From contig NZ_CP102428.1 in the NCBI RefSeq assembly GCF_024652905.1, forward strand, positions 136,501 to 200,500: a stretch of DNA of 64,000 nucleotides, given 5' to 3'. Position numbers and translations under genes: made by a program. The stretch comes from Pseudomonas oryzihabitans (GTDB lineage: Bacteria; Pseudomonadota; Gammaproteobacteria; Pseudomonadales; Pseudomonadaceae). The notes under the pieces are model-generated. The model ran no database searches and had not been told where the DNA came from. It saw nothing but the letters and a program-made list of their open reading frames with translations. Positions 44,613-52,517 of this stretch are shown here, in pieces (the first letter of the stretch is position 1; every line of letters begins with the position of its first letter).

Positions 44613-45614
44613 CTAGCCGCCAGCGCCGAACAGCGCCCGACGACCCTCGGGCGAGGTGAAAAGGGCATCGCCGTTGTGACCGACGCCCGGCACCTCCACC
44701 AGCTGCTGGCGCAGCTCCGGATGACGGCCCTGCAGGTAACGGTAGTAGTTCAGTCCGCGGGCTAGACGATAGGGGCCCTGGGCCTCGGCGGCGCAACCCT
44801 TGTCCAGCGCCGGATGGTTGGGGTCGGTGTCCTCGGCGCCGAGCAGGTAGGTGATGTCCAGCCCTGCATAGTGCTGTTCCAGACGGGTGGCGGTCCGTCC
44901 CTCGGCATAGGCCGGTAGACCCTGCATGCCGTATTTCCAGGTGTCGAAATCTAGGCAACTGGCCGCGCCGGCGAAGGGCACGGGCCGGCCCTGGGCATCC
45001 GGACGGCGGGCATCGAAATAGGCATAGGACGACGGATTGGCCACCACGTATCTCAGGCGGATGCCCGTGGCGGCGAGGGCGCGCTCGCCCTGGCCGAGCA
45101 CGGCGTAGCGCTGCACCACCTGGCCACCGCCGGAATGCCCGGCGATCACCACCTCCTGCAGATTGGGCAGGCGCTGGCGGTCCGCCAGGCGGGCGAGCAG
45201 GGCGTCGAACACCGCGAAGCTGCTCAGCGGTTGCGGACCCAGGGCGGGCTCGCCGCCCATCCAGGCATTGCCTTGCCAGCGCAGCAGGGTGTCCGGCAGT
45301 CGATGACGCCGGACGTCCGTTTCGTTGAGGAATTGCGGGGCGATCACCAGGGTGTCCGCCGTGGCACCGGCCGCTGCCGTGGCCGTTTCGCCTGAGCGGA
45401 AATAGGTCGCGGCGTTGCGCAGGCGGCCATGCACGATGACCAGGGCGCGGTGTATTTCCGGATGGGGCCGGTCCCAGTCGGTGGACAGCTGCAGCGCGGC
45501 CTGTGCCTGGCCGATCGGCAGCCGGTCGCTGACGATACGGGCGACCCCCTCAGGGGGCGCCGCCAGGGCGGAGCCCCAGGCCAGGGCCAGGCACAACGCG
45601 AGCAGGCGACGCAT
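44613..45614 (-). CDS. Exported alpha/beta hydrolase
   Basis: The 333-residue protein has a signal peptide (MRRLLALCLALAWGSALAAP) and an alpha/beta-hydrolase fold with nucleophile elbow AGHSGGGQVVQRYA (Ser in GHSGG). A late acidic region (GAEDTDPNHPAL) and a C-terminal catalytic histidine in VPGVGHNGDALF complete a plausible triad. The substrate is unknown; the family includes periplasmic esterases. ATG 45614 follows GGGAG. Confidence 0.83.
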   Translation of the reverse strand: MRRLLALCLALAWGSALAAPPEGVARIVSDRLPIGQAQAALQLSTDWDRPHPEIHRALVIVHGRLRNAATYFRSGETATAAAGATADTLVIAPQFLNETDVRRHRLPDTLLRWQGNAWMGGEPALGPQPLSSFAVFDALLARLADRQRLPNLQEVVIAGHSGGGQVVQRYAVLGQGERALAATGIRLRYVVANPSSYAYFDARRPDAQGRPVPFAGAASCLDFDTWKYGMQGLPAYAEGRTATRLEQHYAGLDITYLLGAEDTDPNHPALDKGCAAEAQGPYRLARGLNYYRYLQGRHPELRQQLVEVPGVGHNGDALFTSPEGRRALFGAGG

Positions 45615-45634
45615 CGGGGATCTCCCGCTAGAGG

Positions 45635-46495
45635 TCAGAGCGCCTTGGCGGCGAAGGTGTCGCAGCTCTCCACCTTGCCACTGTCGAAGCCGGTGCGGAA
45701 CCACTTGACCCGTTGCGCGGAGCTGCCGTGGGTAAAGGAATCCGGTACCACGCGACCCTGGGATTGGCGTTGCAGACGGTCGTCGCCAATGGCGTTGGCG
45801 GCGTTCAGCGCCTTCTCCAGGTCACCCGGCTCCAGCCAGTTCAGCCGCTTCTGGGCGTCGTTGGCCCAGACCCCGGCATAGCAGTCGGCCTGCAATTCCA
45901 GGCGCACCGACAACCCGGTGGCACCCTCGGTGGGAATACCGCGGCGGCGCGCCGCTTCCATCTTGCCCGTGGTGCCGGTGAGGTTCTGCACATGGTGGCC
46001 CACCTCGTGGGCGATGACGTAGGCGCGGGCGAAGTCGCCGTCGGCGCCGAAGCGCTGCTGCAGTTCCTGGAAGAAGGTCAGGTCCAGGTAGACCTTGCTG
46101 TCCACCGGGCAATAGAAGGGGCCGCTGGCCGCGGTGGCGCCACCGCAACCGGATTGCACCTGGCCGTTGAACAGCACCAGCTTGGGCGGCTGGTACTGCT
46201 CGCCATGCGCCTGGAAGATGCGCGTCCAGGTGTTTTCGGTCTCACCCAGCACCACGCGGACGAAGTCCACCTGGCGATTGTCGGCCGGGGCGGTGGTCTC
46301 CTGCTGGCTGGGCGCGCTCTGGCCGCTGAGGCTGATCAGGTTGCCGAGGATCTGCGTCGGACTCTGGCCGCTGAGCAGGCCGAACACCACCACCAGGGCC
46401 ACGCCACCCAGGCCCAGGCCGCCGCCGATCTTCATGCCGCGTCCGCCGCTGGCCTGTTGCACGTTGTCGCTACGTTGTCCCTTGTCCCACTGCAT
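45635..46495 (-). CDS. Neutral zinc metallopeptidase, YpfJ family
   Basis: The 286-residue protein has a short cytoplasmic N-terminus, one membrane segment (about residues 23-45; LGLGGVALVVVFGLLSG) and a periplasmic peptidase domain. The zincin motif AYVIAHEVGHHVQNLTG is intact, with a downstream glutamate in RLELQADCYAGVWAND. YpfJ proteins are annotated as putative neutral zinc metallopeptidases, and their targets are unknown. ATG 46495 follows AGGAGG. Confidence 0.9.
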   Translation of the reverse strand: MQWDKGQRSDNVQQASGGRGMKIGGGLGLGGVALVVVFGLLSGQSPTQILGNLISLSGQSAPSQQETTAPADNRQVDFVRVVLGETENTWTRIFQAHGEQYQPPKLVLFNGQVQSGCGGATAASGPFYCPVDSKVYLDLTFFQELQQRFGADGDFARAYVIAHEVGHHVQNLTGTTGKMEAARRRGIPTEGATGLSVRLELQADCYAGVWANDAQKRLNWLEPGDLEKALNAANAIGDDRLQRQSQGRVVPDSFTHGSSAQRVKWFRTGFDSGKVESCDTFAAKAL

Positions 46496-46613
46496 GGCGC
46501 TTGCCTCCTGATCTTTGCTATCGATAAGACCGCAGGTCACAGCAAAAATGCGTTACCGGAAATGACAACGCCCGCGACGGGCGCGGGCGTTGTCAGCGGA
46601 GCGGAGCGTGGGA

Positions 46614-47681
46614 TCAGGCCGCGGTCTGGCCCTGCTTGAGGCTCTGCATGTCGATCACGAAGCGATACTTCACATCGCTCTTGAGCATGCGCTCATAGGC
46701 GTGGTTGATGTCCTGGATGGCGATCTGCTCGATGTCCGAAACGATGCCGTGCTTGGCGCAGAAGTCCAGCATCTCCTGGGTCTCGCGGATGCCGCCGATG
46801 AGCGAGCCGGCCAGCTGGCGGCGCTTCATCACCAGGTTGAAGACGCTGGGCGCCGGGTGCGGCTCGGCGGGTACGCCGACCAGGGTCATGGTGCCGTCCC
46901 ACTTGAGCAGGGTGAGGAAGGCGTCCAGGTTGTGCGGCGCGGCCACGGTATTGAGGATGAAGTCGAAGCTGTTGGCGTGCGCGGCCATCTCGTCTTCGTT
47001 CTTCGACACCACCACCTCGTCGGCGCCCAGACGCAGGGCGTCGTCCTTCTTGTTGGCGCTGGTGGTGAAGAGCACCACGTGGGCACCCATGGCGTGGGCG
47101 ATCTTCACGCCCATGTGGCCGAGGCCACCCAGACCGACGATGCCGACCTTCTTGCCCGGGCCGACCTTCCAGTGGGCCAGCGGCGAGTAGGTGGTGATGC
47201 CGGCGCAGAGCAGCGGCGCCACGGCGGCCAGGTTCTCGGTGTGGCTCACCTTGAGCACGAACTTCTCGTTGACCACGATGTGGTCGGAGTAGCCGCCCTG
47301 GGTGTTTTCGCTGCCACCGTAGAGGTTGCCGTTGTAGGTGCCGGTGAAGCCGTTCTCGCAATAGGACTCTTCGCCGGCATCACAGGGCGCGCAGTGCTGG
47401 CAGCTGTCGACCATGCAGCCGACGCCGACGCTGTCGCCGACCTTGAAGTTCTTCACGTGGGCACCGACCGCGGTGACGGTACCGACGATCTCGTGGCCGG
47501 GCACGGACGGATAGAGGGTGTTGTTCCACTCGTTGCGCGCGGTGTGCAGGTCGGAATGGCAGACGCCGCAGAAGAGGATGTCGATCTGCACGTCGTGGGC
47601 GCCGGGTTCGCGCCGCTCGAAGGAGAAGGGCGCCAGGGGCTGGTCGGCGGACTGGGCAGCGTAGCCTTGGGCTTGGCTCAT
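46614..47681 (-). CDS. Zinc-dependent NAD(P) alcohol/aldehyde dehydrogenase (YahK/CAD type)
   Basis: The 355-residue medium-chain dehydrogenase has catalytic zinc ligands in CGVCHSDLH and VPGHEIVG, four structural-zinc cysteines in CQHCAPCDAGEESYC, and the NAD(P) motif VGLGGLGHMGVKIA. The overall sequence follows YahK and cinnamyl-alcohol-dehydrogenase-like enzymes, which reduce a wide range of aldehydes with NADPH. ATG 47681 follows GAGG. It has no obvious operon partner. Confidence 0.93.
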   Translation of the reverse strand: MSQAQGYAAQSADQPLAPFSFERREPGAHDVQIDILFCGVCHSDLHTARNEWNNTLYPSVPGHEIVGTVTAVGAHVKNFKVGDSVGVGCMVDSCQHCAPCDAGEESYCENGFTGTYNGNLYGGSENTQGGYSDHIVVNEKFVLKVSHTENLAAVAPLLCAGITTYSPLAHWKVGPGKKVGIVGLGGLGHMGVKIAHAMGAHVVLFTTSANKKDDALRLGADEVVVSKNEDEMAAHANSFDFILNTVAAPHNLDAFLTLLKWDGTMTLVGVPAEPHPAPSVFNLVMKRRQLAGSLIGGIRETQEMLDFCAKHGIVSDIEQIAIQDINHAYERMLKSDVKYRFVIDMQSLKQGQTAA

Positions 47682-47920
47682 GAGATACCTCATCTAGATG
47701 GTGGAACTGCAGGGTGGAGCGGGGCGGCCAGGCGGGCCTGGCCAGCTAGCAAACCGTCGATCCTGCGCAGCCAGGCACGGCGGCACCAATCGATCGTCTC
47801 GATATCGGTCATGCCGCCCATCAATGGAACTCATGGGCGGGCAGGGCACGAGGTCTTACGACCGGGGTGCCAGAGCAGATGTTCCCGCCCTTGCCACGGC
47901 CCGCCGTCGACCGGTCGTGC

Positions 47921-48853
47921 CTAGCGGGACAGCCTGGGCGCCACGGTGGGCAACAGCCGGGTGGCCAGGTGATCGAGCAGCAGCCGGACCCGTGGCAGGG
48001 TCTCGCGACTGCGTGGCCATACCAGGTTGATCGGCGAGCCCTCGACGCCATGTTCGGGCAGCGCATCGACCAGGGCGCCACTGGCCAGGTGCGTGCCGAT
48101 CAGCCAGGTCGGCAACTGGGCGATGCCATGGCCGGCCAGGGCGGCCAGCACCTCGCCTTCGCCATCGCCTACCACCAGGCGTGGCTGGAAGATCCAGCGT
48201 TCGCTGTCGCCCGGCTGCTCGCCGCGCAACTGCCAGGGGCTGATCAGGCCGTCGGCCTGGCGAAAGCCGATGCACTGGTGCTCGACCAGGTCGGCTGGGG
48301 TCTGGGGTCGGCCATGCTGGGCGAGATAGGCCGGAGCGGCGCAAAAGACCTGGCGCTGGGTGCCCAGGAAGCGATGCCCCAGGCTGGCCGGCCAGGCGTC
48401 GGAGCCGCCGATGCGCACCAGGATGTCGATGCCCTCGTGGACCGGATCGACGAAGCGATCCGACAGCGACAGATCCGGTTGCAGCAGGGGGTAACGATGC
48501 AGCAGCTCCAGGATCAGCGGCAGTACGTGCAGGCGGCCATAGGAAGCGGGCAGGTCGATGCGCACCCGGCCATGGGGCTCGCCGTCCTGCGCGGTCAGCC
48601 CCAGCTCGGCCTGTTCCAGCTCGGCCAGCACCCCGGTGCAGGTGCGATAGAAACTGGCGCCGGCCTCGGTCAGGCGCAGACGGCGGGTGGTGCGCTGGAA
48701 CAGCCGCACGCCCAGTCGGCTTTCCAGTCGCGCCACGCTCTTGCCGATGGCCGAACCGGTGAGATTGAGGCGCTCGCCGGCCGCGGTGAAGCTGCCGAGA
48801 TCGGCCACGGTGACGAAGACGTCGAGGCCCTTGAGGCGTTCAGAGGAATACAA
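47921..48853 (-). CDS. LysR-family transcriptional regulator
   Basis: The 310-residue LysR regulator has an N-terminal HTH (LKGLDVFVTVADLGSFTAAG, LTGSAIGKSVARLESRLGVR) and a C-terminal effector domain (GRVRIDLPASYGRLHVLPLI, GIDILVRIGGS). It is divergent from the PRISE-type reductase gene, the usual layout in which the regulator controls the neighbour and itself. The ligand is unknown. The intergenic region carries a strong dyad. Confidence 0.92.
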   Translation of the reverse strand: MYSSERLKGLDVFVTVADLGSFTAAGERLNLTGSAIGKSVARLESRLGVRLFQRTTRRLRLTEAGASFYRTCTGVLAELEQAELGLTAQDGEPHGRVRIDLPASYGRLHVLPLILELLHRYPLLQPDLSLSDRFVDPVHEGIDILVRIGGSDAWPASLGHRFLGTQRQVFCAAPAYLAQHGRPQTPADLVEHQCIGFRQADGLISPWQLRGEQPGDSERWIFQPRLVVGDGEGEVLAALAGHGIAQLPTWLIGTHLASGALVDALPEHGVEGSPINLVWPRSRETLPRVRLLLDHLATRLLPTVAPRLSR

Positions 48854-48860
48854 GGCTGGC

Positions 48861-48897
48861 TTCCTATTATGGAATCTGATTCCTATTAAATAGGAAT
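48861..48897. promoter_or_regulatory. LysR-type operator between regulator and PRISE reductase
   Basis: ATTCCTATTAAATAGGAAT (48879-48897) is a near-perfect 19-base dyad, and TTCCTATTATGGAA just before it (48861-48874) repeats the TTCC...GGAA half-sites. Two spaced dyads in an AT-rich divergent interval match the recognition and activation sites of LysR regulators. Confidence 0.7.
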
Positions 48898-49018
48898 TTA
48901 TACCCAGGATACGCCGTTAATTCTCCAATAGGCTGGAATCAACCCTGAGACAAGGCACTCCCTTATCTACAGCGCCTGCACTGCCGCAGGCCCCTTTTCT
49001 TCCCTATCTGGAGGTTTC

Positions 49019-50083
49019 ATGCGCAAGGGCACCGCTCTTATCGTCGGCGTCACCGGCATTTCCGGCTACAACCTGGCTCATACCCTGGTGGCCTCGGGTT
49101 GGACCGTCTATGGTCTGGCCCGCAAACCCGTGGCCCAGGAAGGCGTCATCCCGGTGGCCGCCGACCTGCTCGACGCCGAGTCCACCCGCCAGGCCCTGGC
49201 CGGCCTGCCGATCAGCCATGTGTTCTTCTGCACCTGGACCCGCCGTGACACCGAGAAGGAAAACGTCGAGGCCAATGGCGCCATGATGAACAACCTCTGC
49301 CAGGCCCTGGACGGCGCGCCGCTGCAGCACCTGGCGCTGGTCACCGGTACCAAGCATTACCTGGGCTCCTTCGAGGAATACGGCAGCGGCAAGGCCGAGA
49401 CGCCCTTCCGCGAAAGCGAGCCGCGCCAGCCCGGTGCCAACTTCTACTACACCCTGGAAGACATCCTCTTCGCCGCCGCCGAACGGCATGGCTTCGGTTG
49501 GAGCGTGCACCGCTCCCACAGCATGATCGGCCAGGCCAAGGGCACCAACGCCATGAACATGGGCCTGACCTTGGCAGTCTACGCCTCCCTGTGCAAGGCC
49601 ACCGGCCAACCCTTCGTCTTTCCCGGCTCCCGTACCCAGTGGGACAGCCTGACCGACGTTACCGACGCCGGCCTGCTCGCCGAGCAGCTGGAGTGGGCGG
49701 CCCTGGCGCCGGCGGCGCGCAACCAGGCCTTCAACACCGTCAATGGCGATGTCTTCCGCTGGCGCTGGCTGTGGAGCGAGATCGCTGCCTTCTTCGACCT
49801 GGAGCCGGCACCCTATCCCGAGCAGCCCATGCCGCTGGAAGCACGGATGAAGGACACGGCCCCGGCGCAGTGGCGCAAGCTGGCCGAGGAACATGGCCTG
49901 GTGGAGGCCGATGTCGACAAGCTCGCCTCCTGGTGGCACAGCGACGCCGACCTGGGCCGTGAAATCGAGTGCCTCAACGACATGACCAAGAGCCGCGACC
50001 TGGGCTTCTTCGGCTATCGTGACACCCGGGCGAGCTTTCTCGACCTCTTCACCCGCCTTAGAGCCCAGCGCCTGATTCCCTGA
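49019..50083 (+). CDS. PRISE-family short-chain reductase (progesterone 5-beta-reductase/VEP1-like)
   Basis: The 354-residue extended SDR starts with GTALIVGVTGISGYNLAHTL (GxxGxxG) and carries the family pieces CTWTRRD, LVTGTKHYLGSFEEYG, NFYYTLEDILF with the catalytic tyrosine, and HRSHSMIGQAKGTNAMNMGL. PRISE enzymes reduce enones with NADPH; bacterial members detoxify small enones. ATG 49019 follows GGAGG. It is divergent from a LysR regulator that probably controls it. Confidence 0.9.
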   Translation: MRKGTALIVGVTGISGYNLAHTLVASGWTVYGLARKPVAQEGVIPVAADLLDAESTRQALAGLPISHVFFCTWTRRDTEKENVEANGAMMNNLCQALDGAPLQHLALVTGTKHYLGSFEEYGSGKAETPFRESEPRQPGANFYYTLEDILFAAAERHGFGWSVHRSHSMIGQAKGTNAMNMGLTLAVYASLCKATGQPFVFPGSRTQWDSLTDVTDAGLLAEQLEWAALAPAARNQAFNTVNGDVFRWRWLWSEIAAFFDLEPAPYPEQPMPLEARMKDTAPAQWRKLAEEHGLVEADVDKLASWWHSDADLGREIECLNDMTKSRDLGFFGYRDTRASFLDLFTRLRAQRLIP

Positions 50084-50185
50084 GTCGCTCTGGATCGCCG
50101 GTTCCCGTGAACGCGGGCAGCCGGCGGTTTTCACGAGCCGTTCCGGGGGCGCAGAATGCGATTTCTTGTCGCAGGATGCGCTTTC

Positions 50186-50956
50186 ATGCTCGAAACCCTC
50201 GCTGCCCTCGTTCCCGCCTTTAGCCCGCTCGACTGGCTGTTCATCGAAGCCATCGTGGTCCTGGCCTACCTGATCTTTGGCGTGGCCGGTTTCGGCAGCG
50301 CCCTGGTCGCCGGTCCCTTGCTCACCAGCTGGATGCCGCTATCGCGCATCGTGCCCTTGCTGGTAATGCTGGATTTCCTCGCGTCCTTCCACAACTGGCT
50401 GCCGGATCGCCGCGCCATCGCCGGGCGCGAACTCAAGCGATTGCTGCCCATGCTGCTGCTCGGCGCCGCCCTGGGCACCTATCTCTTGATGCGCACCGAT
50501 GCCCGGCTGCTGATGCTCTGGCTGGGGCTCTTCGTGGTCGCCTATTCCACCTACAGCCTGCTCACGCCCAAGGGTTTTCGCCAGCTGGCGCCGGCCTGGT
50601 CGATCCCCGCAGGTGGCGTCGGAGGCCTCTGCGGCGCCCTGTTCGGCAGCGGCGGTTTTCTCTATGCGCTCTATCTCAATGGCCGCCTGGAAGACAAGAA
50701 CGCCATCCGCGGCACCCAGAGCTTTCTCATCGGCTGCAGCGCTTCCATTCGCATCGTCCTGCTGCTGATCGCCGGTGCATACAGCGACGGCAGCCTGCTG
50801 CTCTTGGCCGTCTGCCTGCTGCCGGCCATGCTGCTTGGCGGCTGGATCGGCCGCCACCTGCAGCGACGTCTGTCCCGCGAACGCTTCACCCGCCTGGTGA
50901 CCTGGCTGGTGCTGGTCTCCGGCGTGACCCTGATCGGACGGTATCTGGCGGGGTAG
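50186..50956 (+). CDS. TauE/SafE-family membrane permease
   Basis: The 256-residue inner-membrane protein has about eight hydrophobic helices in two repeats. FGVAGFGSALVAGPLL, GAALGTYLLM and GGVGGLCGALFGSGGFLYALY match the TauE/SafE sulfite/organosulfonate exporter family. The cargo is unknown. ATG 50186 is preferred because GCAGGA precedes it; an ATG at 50156 adds ten residues. The last 27 or so coding bases and about 30 bases downstream are duplicated past the gene together with a palindromic element. Confidence 0.85.
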   Translation: MLETLAALVPAFSPLDWLFIEAIVVLAYLIFGVAGFGSALVAGPLLTSWMPLSRIVPLLVMLDFLASFHNWLPDRRAIAGRELKRLLPMLLLGAALGTYLLMRTDARLLMLWLGLFVVAYSTYSLLTPKGFRQLAPAWSIPAGGVGGLCGALFGSGGFLYALYLNGRLEDKNAIRGTQSFLIGCSASIRIVLLLIAGAYSDGSLLLLAVCLLPAMLLGGWIGRHLQRRLSRERFTRLVTWLVLVSGVTLIGRYLAG

Positions 50957-51230
50957 TCAAGTCATCCTGGGCGGAAGACCCGTAGGTTGGGTTGAGACAG
51001 CTCCATCGTCGAAGCCCAACGGGGCCGGATCCCCGCGTAGGGCTTCGCTGCGCTCAACCCAACCTACGTCGCTGGCGATCCTGATCGGACGGTATCTGGC
51101 GGGGTAGTCAGGTCATCCTGGGCGGAAGACCCGTAGGTTGGGTCGAGACAGCTTCATCGTCGAAGCCCAGCGCCAGGCCGCACCGTGGAATGTTGGGCTT
51201 CGCTGCGCTCAGCGCCAACCTACGTCGCTG
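50957..51230. repeat. Tandem pair of GTAGGTTGGG elements with a copied permease 3' end
   Basis: Elements start at about 50983 and 51134 (period 151). The linker 51081-51133 repeats the end of the permease gene: CTGATCGGACGGTATCTGGC and onwards through the TAG stop and GTCATCCTGGGCGGAAGACC, matching 50930-50982 with a single visible difference. No gene is present. Confidence 0.88.
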
Positions 51231-51426
51231 ATCGCGGCCATGCCGGTGCGTCGTAGCGACCGCTCCTACGGGAAGCGGATACTCCCGTAGGAGCGGCCCA
51301 TGGCCGCGATGCTCTTGGATCGCCATAGGATGGAAAACCGCCTGGCGTTTTCCCCGACGCCTCGACGTCGGGAACTCCCAAGCCCACCTGAGTCTCCGCT
51401 CTAGAGCCCCTTTGCGGAGAACTCCC
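51231..51426. repeat. REP-type palindromes and upstream region of hydrolase
   Basis: A third GTAGGAGCGGCC-family REP pair spans 51231-51310, with a degenerate left arm and an intact right arm (CCGTAGGAGCGGCCCATGG). The remaining 115 bases up to the hydrolase start hold a ribosome-binding site (GGAGAA) and an unassigned CGTTTTCC...CGACG stretch. No gene was found. Confidence 0.75.
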
Positions 51427-52314
51427 ATGCTCACCTCCATCCAGGCAGGCGTATTGGACGTGACCTATCAGGTCCAAGGACCGGAAACTGGTCCGCCGGT
51501 CCTGCTGCTGCACGGCTTTCCCTACGACATCCATGCCTATGACGAGGTGGCTGAAGAACTGGCTGCGCAGGGCTGCCGGGTCTATGTGCCCTACCTGCGT
51601 GGCTATGGCACGACGCGCTATCTGAGCGCCGACACCCCGCGCTCCGGCCAGCAGGCCGCCCTGGCCCATGACGTCCTGGCGCTGCTCGATGCCCTGGGTC
51701 TCGAGCGGGCGACCTTGGCTGGCTATGACTGGGGCGGTCGCGCCGCCGGTATCGTGGCCGCGCTCTGGCCGGAACGGGTCGCGGGGCTGGTGCTGGGCGA
51801 CGGCTATCCGATCCAGGACATCGCCGCCGCGGCGACCCAGCCGGCCGAGCCGGCGGCGGAGCTGCGCTATTGGTACCAGTACTACTTCCACGGTGAGCGG
51901 GGCCGCGCAGGCCTGGCGGAACATCGTCACGACTTCTGCCGACTGCTCTGGTCACTGTGGTCGCCCAGCTGGCGCTTCAGCGACGCCACCTACGCGCTTA
52001 CCGCCGCGGCCTTCGACAATCCCGATTTCGTCGACACCGTGATCCACTCCTATCGCCACCGCTACGGCCTGGCACCGGACGATCCGGCTTATGCCGAGAC
52101 CGAGCACCGGCTCGCCGCGCAGCCGCCCATCAGTGTGCCCACCACGGTCTTGGCCGGCGCGGACGACGGGGTGACCCCGGTGCAGGGCGAGGCTGCCGTG
52201 GCGCGGCATTTCCATGGATCTTTCCGCTACGAGGTGCTGCCACGCTGCGGCCACAACATCCCCCAGGAAGCCCCGGCCGCCTTCGCCGCCGCGGTAAGGG
52301 AGCGGCTTCCGTAG
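51427..52314 (+). CDS. Alpha/beta hydrolase (epoxide hydrolase/haloalkane dehalogenase-like)
   Basis: The 295-residue alpha/beta-hydrolase has oxyanion-hole motif LLLHGFPYDIHAYDEV and nucleophile elbow LAGYDWGGRAAGIV, with Asp as nucleophile. It has a helical cap and the catalytic histidine in RCGHNIPQEAP. The Asp nucleophile in GYDWGG is that of epoxide hydrolases and haloalkane dehalogenases. ATG 51427 follows GGAGAA. The stop codon TAG (52312-52314) is part of a GTAGGTTGG element that begins immediately there, so the natural 3' end may have been replaced. Confidence 0.87.
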   Translation: MLTSIQAGVLDVTYQVQGPETGPPVLLLHGFPYDIHAYDEVAEELAAQGCRVYVPYLRGYGTTRYLSADTPRSGQQAALAHDVLALLDALGLERATLAGYDWGGRAAGIVAALWPERVAGLVLGDGYPIQDIAAAATQPAEPAAELRYWYQYYFHGERGRAGLAEHRHDFCRLLWSLWSPSWRFSDATYALTAAAFDNPDFVDTVIHSYRHRYGLAPDDPAYAETEHRLAAQPPISVPTTVLAGADDGVTPVQGEAAVARHFHGSFRYEVLPRCGHNIPQEAPAAFAAAVRERLP

Positions 52315-52460
52315 GTTGGCGTTGAGACGGTTCCACCGTCGAAGCCCAACGCCGGACCGCGCCGTGGATTGTTGGGCTTCGCTGCGCTCAGCGCCAACCT
52401 ACGTCGGCTCGCCAGGGTGCCGTAGGTTGGTGCTGAGACGGCTCCATCGTCGAAACCTAC
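52309..52460. repeat. GTAGGTTGG element plus partial second copy
   Basis: A full element runs from the hydrolase stop codon to about 52404, with variant arms GTAGGTTGGCG and CGCCAACCTACG that have co-varied to keep pairing. A second left half begins at about 52421 and ends in a degraded CGAAACCTACC. The compensating change in both arms suggests that the hairpin is selected or copied as a unit. Confidence 0.8.
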
Positions 52461-52517
52461 CGGATACAACTAAGCCAAGGTGGTGAAAACGCTGCCGCCT
52501 TGGCGTGTGTATCGAAG

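Noticed and set aside
47682-47920. Possible small gene between the alcohol dehydrogenase and the LysR regulator
   Set aside because: Only short frames with cysteine/histidine/proline-rich translations and no ribosome-binding site were found; nothing supports coding.
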